Of a DNA stretch of 64,000 nucleotides, positions 35,190-44,456 are shown in pieces. A program made the position numbers and the translations under genes. Within the stretch, counting starts at the first letter, position 1, and every line of letters begins with the position of its first letter. The stretch is from Tamarix chinensis (lineage: Eukaryota; Streptophyta; Magnoliopsida; Caryophyllales; Tamaricaceae): assembly GCA_030549775.1 (NCBI GenBank), contig CM060180.1:88219672-88283671 (forward strand), written 5' to 3'. A model generated the notes under the pieces. That model had not been told where the DNA came from. It made no database searches and worked only from the letters and a program-made list of their open reading frames with translations.

Positions 35190-36190
35190 TACTAAGGGGG
35201 AAAAATGGTAACTTTTAATTAAAAAGAGTATTATGGTAATTTTGGAGGTAAGGGCAAAGTGGTGATTTTGTAATTAAAGGGTAAAAGGGTAATTTTAGAA
35301 TTTAAGGATAAAATGGTAATTTTAGAGATAAAGGGTATTATGGTAACTTTGGAGGTAAGGGTAAAATAGTACATTTGTAAGTAAAGGGTAAATTGGTAAC
35401 TTTGGAGGTAAAAAGTGTAAAATGGTAATTTGTAAAGGAAAAGGGGTAAATTGGTAATTTGGAAGAAAGGGGTAAATTAGTAAGTTTGGAAGTCAGTGGT
35501 AAGATGGTAATTTTGGAAGTAAGGGGTAAATTGGTAATTTTGGAAGTAATGGGTAAAATGGTAATTTTGGAAGTAAAAGGGTAAAATGGTAATATATGGA
35601 TAAAAGGGGTAAAAGTGGAAGTTGGAAAGGAGTAACTTGGTAATTATAATAATTGAGAAGGGTAAAATGATAATTTAATAATGGAGAAGGGTAAAATGGT
35701 AAATATGATAAATGTGAAGGGCAATTTGGTAAATTTGATAATGGAGAAGGGTAGTTTGGTAATTATGATAATAGAGAAGGGCAATTTGGTAATTTAAATA
35801 ACTAAAGGGTAATTTGGTAAATTTGATAATGGAGAAGGGTAGTTTGGTAATTATGATAATGGAGAATGGTAATTTGGTAATTAACCAAATAAAGGGATAA
35901 TTTGGTTATTAGGATAATGAGGAAGGGTAATTTGGTAATTTGACCAACTCAAGGGTAATTTATTAATTATAATAAAGGAAAAAGGTCAAAGTGGTAATCT
36001 AACCAACTAAATGGAAAATATATTAAGTTTAATAATTATGAAGGGGAGTTAGAGTTAGTGACCTAATAAGTATGGGAGATAACTTAGTAACCAAAATCGA
36101 GTAAGAGGTAACTTGGTAATTATGTAACAAGGAGGGTAATATGGTAATTTGATAAGTAAGGAAGGGATGACTTAGAAATTATATAAGTAG
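35190..36190 (+). repeat. Minisatellite inside the second long LTR
   Basis: Degenerate units of about 27-30 bp, first GGGTAAAATGGTAATTTT plus GGAAGTAA, later GGGTAATTTGGTAATTAT plus GATAATGGAGAA. It parallels 29945-30870 in order of unit types but differs in unit number and local order, as expected if the array expands and contracts after insertion. Confidence 0.85.
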
Positions 36191-36920
36191 GGGGTAAATG
36201 AGCAGTTTGTATCTAACATGTCATTATGATTGTGGAATTTCGTAATATGACTCAAATAATGCTAATTAGCGAGGTAAGAGTATTTGATGATTAGTTAGTA
36301 TCACGAGAACGAATTCTAATTCGAAATTAGATGAGATTAGGATAGCCTTAATGATTCTTCTATGTTACCTTGGACAACCATTTGAATAAGAAATATCTGA
36401 TGATATCTGAACGATTGAAAGTGAATAATTATCTTATTATTGTGCTTTTGTGATCACCATAATTAAGACACTACTACTTAAAGTGAAAGACCTCGAGATT
36501 GAGAATGGTGGCTCTTTAGGGGTCGCTACCCTAAAGATGTGGTTTAGCCCACGATTTTTTTGGTATTTGCTGGTGTGCCTTTGTACCCTAGCCAGTCCCT
36601 ATATCTTACTCTATCTAGCTCTACGGATCTAGTTAGGGGGTATGCATACTGATGGAATAGGTGTCCTTGTCGGCAGGGTACTGAGTTAGCTTTATGCACC
36701 AGTACGACCAGGGTACCTTTGAGTCCCTGGGTTGATAGTTGAAGGGTACTAAGTAGCTTTTATGCACCAGTGTGACCGGTGTACCTTTAAGTCTTGGGAT
36801 CTTGATCTCCCTATCGAGGCAAATAAATGGAATTGATGTGCTGATTAAGAAGGGGAAAAAACTAATCGTTAAAGTAAAAGATTAATGAGCCGAGCCCAGT
36901 TGAATTATATTACGAGTACT

Positions 36921-37215
36921 GATCCACCAGATATAATAGTGGCCTAGGATGTTTTTCCCTAGATGATGTTTATGAGTATCGATCCACCAGATATAATGGT
37001 GGCCCATGATGTATATTTATATTCCAATCTACCGGCCAGAATAGTGGGGGTCCCGAGCTCAATAAATTTGATTTGGTTGTGAACAAATTATGGAAAAATA
37101 CTAATCACTTATAGTGGAATTCCATGTGAGTCGGGGCCAGACCTGTCCACCGGTGAATAATAGTGGCTAGGAGTGTTTTGCCCTGCATGATCGGTCCACC
37201 TGCGAATAATAGTGG
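36921..37215 (+). repeat. Array of five CCAC...GTGG stem-loops, second long LTR
   Basis: Copies start near 36922, 36982, 37026 (CTAC variant), 37145 and 37195. In the fourth, TCCACCGGTGAATAATAGTGG keeps the stem. The order and spacing match 31525-31825. Confidence 0.7.
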
Positions 37216-37892
37216 AGTTCCCGCACTCACACGAATAATTATAATCCGATATGATTGATAATGATGGACTAAGGGCTTAAGGCCTAGAAGTATCGATTAT
37301 TCTTTATGGCCTATTAATATCTAATTGATTTGTTAAGTATGTGGTTGTTTAAATGTGGACATTAAGTATTTACCTTTCATTATGTATATATGTAGTATCA
37401 GGTGTTGCATTGCAGGCCTGCTGTTAAGTGTGATTTAAAGGGTTACTCAGTACCATAGTATTGAAGGGTTCCATTCATGGGGCCCCTGCCTATTAAATGG
37501 GCAGTGTCCCTTGTAGGTCGTTTCAAGTGTTATTCAAGTGGGCTCTCGGGAAAGAGCGTAAGGTACTATCTGGTAAATTCTAGGGTTGTACTCTTTCTCC
37601 TTTAAGATTTATGGTTTCAATGTATTTTTTGATTTGTAACCACCATTGGTGGATTATACTCTTACAAAATGTTTAATTGCACTACTCTGATTTAATCATT
37701 AGTTTAAGTTTCTCGTAAGTTATATTTTTCTCTTTTAGCTTTAACACTTGATACTAGAACGGTAATAGTGAACCGGTCTGGTACTAAGTATCGTAGTAAT
37801 ATCCCCAGAATTCACAGTTTTATTATTTTTCTTCTGCTAATTCTTTTTAATAAAACGAAATTTTTTCCATAGTGAATTTTGGGGGTGTTACA

Positions 37893-38185
37893 ACTATTAC
37901 TACTACTACTACTACTTAACCTTACTTCAGAAATTTTCTAACCCATAATATTATTATTATTATTGATGGTCTACAACTTAGTGTTATTAGGATTATCATT
38001 ATTATTACTACCATTATTATTATTATTAGTATCCTCATTATTATTCTTACTATTATTATTAATGCTAGCCTTGTCCTATTATTATTACATTTATTATTAT
38101 GGTAAATATTGAACCCTTATATTACTATTACCATTTCGATTATTATTATTATTAGTATTATTCTTAACATTATTATTATTATAAC

Positions 38186-38231
<46 letters not shown>

Positions 38232-38294
38232 GATACTAGGTTTGGCATGTTATCATTTTGTTACTATTAAAGAAGAGTACTCAAACCTTAATAT

Positions 38295-38355
<61 letters not shown>

Positions 38356-38520
38356 TATTAAAATATTGCTAATATTATTCTAAATGTTGTTATTATTAGC
38401 ATTGTTACTATAGTATTATTATTATTACTATTATTCCTAGTATTATTATTACTATTATTATATTATTATTTTATCCTTAACCCTATTATTAGCCTTAGCC
38501 TTAAAATACTAGGGTTTCTA
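37893..38520. repeat. ATT/TTA-rich microsatellite region with an (AAT)n(ATT)n palindrome
   Basis: Long interrupted arrays of TTA/ATT triplets (for example 38186-38231) and TACTAC at the left edge (37899-37914). At about 38291-38355 a run of AAT triplets turns directly into ATT triplets, forming a near-perfect inverted repeat. No coding content. Confidence 0.9.
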
Positions 38521-40177
38521 TTAATAGGAGCATTAGGATTACTATTATTATTAATATCACTATTTTTGCTATAACTAGTGTTAGTACTATTATTAGAAGA
38601 AATAAAGCTACTAGATTTAATAACATAAATATAGCTATAAATATTAACACAAATCTATTTTGACTAGTAATAATCTAGTGGGCTAACTTGAGGATAAAAA
38701 CCCTAGTTTTCACTTGTAAAGTTTCCTTAAATAATAGTAACCCTAATCTTAGACTAAAATAGGAAATAATAGTATTTTTTGTAGGAGGAAAACTAATCTT
38801 TAGTTTTTCCCTCGTGTAGGTAAAATCAACCAAAACCCTAAGGAGGTGTAGGAGTATGCTCCAAGACCAATGTCGTGTTAGGTAAGGGTGTAGCTAACGC
38901 CTTATGTGTGCTATGTGTCTTATATGCCTTGGATGCCATCTATAATGATATGTTGTGTATCTTGTGTTATTGTTATAATTGTTTTTTGTGTAGCGCAACT
39001 TGGAGTTGAGGTATGCTCTTATGTTATGTTATGGCATGTGTACAATATGTTTGTACCGTGAATGGGTATATGATGTGATATGGCCCTTTTAGGACATGCA
39101 TGCTAGGATAATTAATGTAGTGATATGGGGTAGAAGGGTGAAAAAGAAAAATGGGGAAGTAAGGGGACTAAGGGGAAGTAAGTTGACAAAGGAGAAATAA
39201 GTTGACCAAGGAATGTGGGATTGACCTAAACATCCCATGATCCATGAGAGGAAGAATAAAAGGGGACTTTAAGTAAAATAAAGTGGATGAACTTTGTATA
39301 GGAGAATCTAGGGTTTGTATGGAAGAATCTAGGGTTTACATGGGAGTTTTAGGGTTTTTCATGAAAACTTTAAGGGTTTGCATAGGATAGATAGAGTCCG
39401 TATGGGGGTGAACTTTAGGTATGGAAAGTTACCTTGGGGTGTGAGAAAGGTAATGGAAGAGTTGTTTGGGAAATTGGAGGCTTTGGGTGAAAAATATTAC
39501 GTGGGACGGTATAAGGGTGTATAGGAGACTGAGCTAGGATTTGGGAGGAAACACTAATTTGAGAAGGTTGAAAAAGGAAAATAAATGAGGGTGAGTGGAG
39601 TATGAGATGATGATGGAGGATTGTCATGTGTAGGGCAAGCATGGGTATCATGGGAAGCAAGAGTGAATGGTGAGAAATGGAGGGGTGACATATGGAATGG
39701 AGGATGCTAGGGTTGGTATGGCCAGCTAGGGTTTGGTGTGGTCACCTAGGGTTTTGGGGTCACACATTTATTTGGGGGATTAATGTGAGATGATGAGGGT
39801 TGAATCTAAGGGTTGTGATGTGTGGGCTGTTAAACTAGTTAAGTTGCATGAGGCAAAGGAGGATAGGCCACATAGGCCCAAATTAGGGTTTTCTAGAAAA
39901 AAACCATAGGGAGGACTGTGAATGGGCTTAGTGGTGTTAGCTAGTGGGCATTTGCCCACACACCTATGAGTTGGGCCTCTAGTGTAAGTAGTGGAATAAG
40001 GAAAGGATGTTGGGGTAATTAAGAGGTGTAGAAGTCTCAAGATAAGGGACGAGCCCTCTTGGGAGGATAGAAGTAGAAGGTTGGTGAAATGATATCAAGG
40101 GCGAAATATTATCAAATAAGACATGAATTAGACACTAATCATTTAAAGAGAAAAATTATTGAGCCGGGCCCAGACCG

Positions 40178-40470
40178 TTCCACCAGCAAATAATAGTGGT
40201 TAGGAGTCGGGGTGCCTTAGAGACCGGTCCACTGGTGAATAATAGTGGCCAGGAGCATTTTGCCTCGTATTATTTCCATTCCACATGCAATAATAGTGGG
40301 GGATTCCATGCTCAACAAACCAAATGTAATGAAGCGAAGATATAGGAAATACACTAAGTACTTATAGTGAAACACCATGTCATTCGGGGCCAGACCTGTC
40401 CACTGGTAAATAATAGTGGTCAGGAGTGTTCTGCCCTGTATGCATTCAGGTCCACCAGCTATAATAGTGA
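40178..40470 (+). repeat. Array of five CCAC...GTGG stem-loops, third LTR
   Basis: Copies start near 40179, 40228, 40279, 40399 and 40451. Examples are TCCACTGGTGAATAATAGTGG and TCCACTGGTAAATAATAGTGG. Spacers again contain AGGAGTGTTCTGCCCTG. Confidence 0.7.
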
Positions 40471-40657
40471 GGTTCCCGCACTTGCATGGATTAAGAAAGA
40501 GTATGTGTGAAATAAGTATATTGTTAAGCTAACTAAAGAGTAGGTTTATCTAGAACATAATCCGACCTCATTATTTATATTATTGTATGTTGCCTATATG
40601 ATCATGCTTGTGTTATATGCCTTATATTTTTGGCCTTAGTTGCATAGTTACCTTGCT

Positions 40658-40781
40658 CAGTACGTAGCGTACTGACAACCCATTTCTTGTGTGCTGCTCA
40701 TTTCCACAAGCAGAAGGCCCTTCTGACTTAGTGCAGGTTGGGGATACTATCTTCGATGCCTATGACACTTACGAGGCATCG
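40658..40781 (+). promoter_or_regulatory. Three consecutive perfect hairpins near the LTR 3' end
   Basis: CAGTACG-TAG-CGTACTG (40658-40674), CAGAAGG-C-CCTTCTG (40711-40725) and CGATGCCT with AGGCATCG separated by 12 bases (40754-40781). Stems are 7, 7 and 8 bp without mismatch. They lie about 420-540 bases before the LTR end. The role is unknown. RNA 3'-end formation, packaging or protein binding are all possible. Confidence 0.6.
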
Positions 40782-41202
40782 AGTGGGGCCGAGAGTTCAA
40801 CCTAGACCTAGCCTGGGGATCAAGAGTGACCTGGCCTGACTCTATCTTCTATTTCATTTTTCCTGCATCATTATGATTTGGTTATATTCTATTGTACTAT
40901 GTTCTCTATCATTGGGAACTTTGAATCCTTACTTTTAGGTTGTAATACTTTTGTTTACCCCACTCTGATTTTCTGTATGGTCAATGATTCAATTCTTTTA
41001 TTAATGCTCATTTTAATTATCGACTTATGTTTGATGTTAATCCTATTCAGATTTTGCACTTGTTACTGGAATGGTAGGAGTGAATCGATCTAGTACTAAA
41101 TGTGGTGATAATATCCCCGAAGTTTACATTTTTGTTATTTCACTTCTGATAAACCTTTTTATTAAACAAAATTTTTTAGTAGTAAATTTTGGAGGTATTA
41201 TA

Positions 41203-41989
41203 GTGATGGAATAAGGATGGGGATAGTTCGAATATGGTAGAAGAATGCTGATGATTATTCGGTGATGGTGAATTAATGATGATGATGGTTCGAATGTTGT
41301 TTACTAATTAGAATATGCAATTGATGATGGTATAATGTTGAAGTTAAGCTTCAAATTTTAGGGTTTAGATGAAGGTTAGATTCATGGTTTGGGGTTAGGG
41401 TTAGGGTCTGGTGCAAAAAAGAATGAATAAGGTTGCATTTGGTTTGCAAGGGAAGGTTAGGGTTTCGAATAGAAGGTTTAGGTATTCGGTTGTGTATACC
41501 GAATTAGGGGTTTGATTAACCACAAATTAGAGTAGGATTTTGATGGTAATTATGAAAAAAAAATATGGATTAAGGAGATTAGAAAAGATATGGATTAATC
41601 TCTAATTCACACAGACAAAGAAATTAAAACTTTCAAGCTAAATTATTCACACAGGTTCAATTTGCTTGAGTTTGAACTCATAAAGAATTCACTTGTATTC
41701 AACATTAATGTTGATCTTCAACTTCATTTCAATTCTCAATACTCATGCTCAACATTCATAGTATCATTTAACCTTTCTACCAATAGCTAAAAGAATAATT
41801 AAAAATTTTCCAAGCTAAAAAATATTATGCTACCTTTATGCTAACTTTATTGTCCAACTTTACTACTTAATTAATAAATTAGCTAAATTAATTAATAATG
41901 CTCGAAATGTCTACAAAGAAGCTCCCCATGCACGTGGTCACTCCTTCCATGCATGCTATGCACATGCACGTAGACAGTTAGTTCCTTGT
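41203..41989. other. Unassigned, including GGTTTAGGG-like runs
   Basis: G/A-rich text with TGATGATGATGG, GGTTAGGGTTAGGG (two units only) and then AT-rich sequence. No coding match. The break to chromovirus protease occurs near 41990. Confidence 0.45.
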
Positions 41990-42240
41990 TTGTTATGTTT
42001 CGAGCAACGTAACCATTCGTTGGTCTTCAAATTTGTGGGAGATAATGTTAAAATAAAGAATAAATGGTTGTATAATTTTGAAAGTCAATTCTTGAGTGTT
42101 TTCTCCTACATCACCTATCACTAAGGCCAAGTCTAAGTAGACTCTAATACAATTTAATCTATCCTGTAAATTTAACATCACAGAAATTGACATGGAAGAA
42201 GATGGAGACAATCCAGCTCTAGCAATAAACAAAGAAGAAA
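41990..42240 (-). pseudogene. Chromovirus protease remnant (element B, minus strand)
   Basis: Open minus frame 41993-42232 reads FIARAGLSPSSSMSISVMLN then LQDRLNC. This parallels HSFIAKATLNLSSSISIFVM at 53870-53945 in the plus-strand element. It is the N-terminal part of the retroviral-type aspartic protease; the D-S/T-G active site just upstream is not clearly preserved. The element is broken off to the left, so RT and integrase of element B are missing. Confidence 0.65.
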
Positions 42241-42289
42241 TAAATGATAACGATGCCTCTAAATAAAAAAAAACACAAAACTAGTAATG

Positions 42290-42497
42290 AGAGGACGTAA
42301 ATTGTATTTGTAACCTCATATAATTGTCAGTTATCCTCTAGGTGGTCGATTACATTCAAGCTCTTATATGACTATTCTCCTTAGTATCCTCCACGATACC
42401 CACTAGAATCCTTGGTTTATCCTTATCCCTAAGGAAATGGGTAAGGCCTCTACAATCTTGCCTTAGCCTCCCTAGGCTGGCTACCGGTTAAGGCAAG
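42290..42497 (-). pseudogene. Chromovirus gag C-terminal fragment (element B)
   Basis: The minus strand shares CCTAGGGAGGCTAAG and GAGGATACTAAGGAGAA with 53638-53732 of the plus-strand element, at the gag-protease junction. It continues across the MITE into 43204. Confidence 0.65.
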
Positions 42498-43203
42498 TAG
42501 AGTTGTTCTTGTTATCCGATATCTCTATTTATCTGATCTGATATTCAAAGCGATCCAATCCGAAAAAATACTTGAGCGATCTGATTTTTTTTTCAAATCA
42601 AATATCCGATCCGGTCAATGAAAATTTAAACAAACTAAATATCTGATCAGACAAATACAAAAAATATTCGATCCAAAGACAAATAATTATACATTTTTTT
42701 ATAATTTTTTATTTTATATATAATTGTATACAAATAAAATTAGATGTATGTGTGTATAAATTTTACTTAATTTATTTATTATTTTAGGTAGAATTTAATT
42801 TAGTTGAAATTATATTTTCAATATAATCCCTTTTTAGATATTTACATAAAAAAATTAAAAATACTATGCATGTCGATATACTCTATTCATCCCTTCCTTA
42901 TTTTAGTTTTAATATCGGATATTTATTGAGTAAGTTGGATATTTGCTTAGCAAATTGGATATTTGCTCATCAAATCAGTTAATATCAAATATATTGTTGA
43001 TTTGGTGATTTTTTTATATTTTGAATTTTATTCGGAAAATATCAGTTATATTTAATATCCAATTCAAAAATTTAGATATCCGAATTTTCGGATATCCAAA
43101 GTTTCAAAACAAATATCAAATATCATTTATAGATATCCAAAATTTTAGATATCCGATAATTAAATGTCTAAAATATTGGATATTGGAATCGTGAACAGCC
43201 CTA
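42498..43203. mobile_element. hAT-type MITE, 706 bp, second copy
   Basis: The left end TAGAGTTGTTCTTGTTATCC and the complement of the right end TAGGGCTGTTCACGATTCC are degenerate terminal inverted repeats. Flanks AAGGCAAG (42490-42497) and GGGGCAAG (43204-43211) give an 8-bp duplication with two G-to-A differences. The interior is dense in TATCCGAT and ATCGGATAT motifs and has no ORF. Taking it out rejoins the minus-strand gag. It resembles the 16010-16702 element in size, ends and motifs. Confidence 0.8.
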
Positions 43204-44150
43204 GGGGCAAGTGCCTTCTCCTACTATTGTTGTTGCTAGTATTCCTGCTACTCTAGTTTCAACAGTCCCTACGGTTGGTGCTGACCGTGCTGATGCTAGC
43301 ACTGCAAAGACCATTGCCCACTTAACCACACCTCTTCTACCAAATAGGAGTGTCCTGATAATGTTGCCATGGATGGTCTTAAAGGTAAAATTAGCACATA
43401 AAGCACCTCCACTAAACCCAAGATCTACCATGATTGCCTGTCTAATCATGGTGCCAGAATTAACTTCCGTAAGGGTGGATCTACCCTCACTATAGAAGCT
43501 ATAGATGTTGACCTTCTCAAAATTGGATTTTTCCTCCACTACCCTGTGTCTTCAATTTTCTCTTACCTAAAATGGAAGCTTGATTCTAAATCATTGTCGT
43601 AGTGATACACTCCCTCTCTTAGAAGATGGCCAAGTCCTAATAAGCCATAACACCCATCATTCTTCATATGCTAAATTGGAGCCCTTATTTAAACTAATAG
43701 TCCACCATTGACTCACAAGTTGTAATCCATAACACAACATCAATAAATCCATAAACCGGGCTTGGTACTACCTTATCATGATTCCTTTAGTCAGATGCAT
43801 AAACTCCTTTAGCTTTTCTCTCTTAAAACTCTTAGAGTAATACCTAGCACCCATTGCCTCCTTGAAGTACCACCCGGACATCTACAATCCTTTGAGTGCA
43901 TAACAACCCACCCACCAGGTGCCAGTAACTCTTTATAACAAGAAAGATACAAGGCTCATCTTCCATAAAAGTAGGCAATCAACTACCTCATATCTTCTGT
44001 CCATGCCACAGATCAATCCTTCTATGATGATCTAATCCTTATCACCAACATAGGTTGGGGTGATGTCTCTTAACCCTCTGAATCCATTCTTCTTTAATAC
44101 CCTCCTATGGGTAATGTGGAGGTGGTGGTGGTGGGAGGTGAGGTGTGCAT
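43204..44150 (-). pseudogene. Chromovirus gag (element B, minus strand)
   Basis: The complement parallels 52660-53500 in the plus-strand element: CATTACCCATAGGAGGGTAT, CATCACC...CCTATGTTGG-GATAAGG, CACCTGGTGGGTGGGTTGTT, and GGTACTTCAAGG. In protein terms this is the GDKDQVIL...TWW capsid region and then the C-terminal nucleocapsid area (around 43300-43380), where the CCHC knuckle is no longer recognisable. Gag forms the virus-like particle. Frames 43201-43539 minus and 43211-43495 plus cover this area; the minus one is the remnant and the plus one is its shadow. Confidence 0.7.
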
Positions 44151-44456
44151 TGGACGAATTCGATGAATACCTTAAATGTTCCCCTAAAATGACCAATGCA
44201 ACCGTTAAGTACCATATTTAATTAGCTACAAAATAGGAGATGTACTAGGAAAAATATTCCTATCTTACTAACACATAACACACACAATCACATTAAAGGA
44301 CTTTTTAGGCTACCTATTCTCTATTTCTCGCATGTTAATCTAGGTTTAAAAAATCACATTTGAAAATATGAAGCAGAACAAAGAAATTTGATGTGGGATC
44401 ATTTGAAAACCAAATTTCAAAATACAGTAATCAAAACCCAACTCTAATATCAACTT
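44151..44456 (-). other. Untranslated leader and primer-binding site (element B)
   Basis: The complement of 44441-44454 reads TTGATATTAGAGTT, a decayed form of TTGGTATCAGAG, the tRNA-iMet-type PBS. Next comes a leader similar to 52430-52590 (both have ATTTGGTTTTCAAATGATCC-like text). It directly follows the LTR end at 44457. Confidence 0.7.

Larger units (their letters stand above)
32758..37892 (+). mobile_element. Chromovirus LTR, 5.1 kb, second long copy
   Basis: Starts TGCAATACCCCAAAATACTA and ends GGGGGTGTTACA. It is collinear with the 27727-32502 LTR: C-rich block 33060-34520, segment with GCATGCAGCTCATGCTGCAT, minisatellite 35190-36190, GAGAATGGTGGCTCTTTAGG near 36502, hairpins 36921-37215, and CATGGGGCCCCTG near 37477. 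A local duplication of the GGGTACTGAGTTAGC...CACCAGTACGACC block occurs (about 36678-36790). The flanks (GTGAT before, ACTAT after) do not match and no PBS follows. It is therefore either a solo LTR whose flank was lost or part of a rearranged element. Confidence 0.8.
38521..41202 (+). mobile_element. Chromovirus LTR, third copy, related subfamily
   Basis: The 3' end is clear: AAATTTTGGAGGTATTATA ends at 41202 (family GGGGGTGTTACA). It has the TACTGGAATGGTAGGAGTGAATC block (about 41063), the hairpin array (40178-40470) and three strong palindromes (40658-40781). The middle (39100-40080) is G- and GGAAGTAAG-rich on the plus strand, in place of the minisatellite. The C-rich block of the long copies was not found and the 5' boundary is uncertain, perhaps inside the ATT-rich repeat. 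Frames at 39415-40040 minus are composition by-products. Confidence 0.65.

Noticed and set aside
29945..36190. CRISPR-like regular repeats
   Set aside because: Units are contiguous and degenerate without unique spacers, there are no cas genes, and the genome is clearly eukaryotic.
39415..40040. Minus-strand ORFs of 81 and 86 codons
   Set aside because: Pro/Ser/His-rich by-products of a G-rich plus strand inside an LTR, with no domain recognised.
41395..41415. Interstitial telomere repeat (GGTTAGGGTTAGGG)
   Set aside because: Only about two units, and the plant type TTTAGGG is not repeated in tandem. Chance level in G/T-rich sequence.
43211..43495. 94-codon plus-strand ORF rich in Ala, Thr and Val
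   Set aside because: It is antisense to chromovirus gag (element B), whose order is supported on both sides of the MITE.
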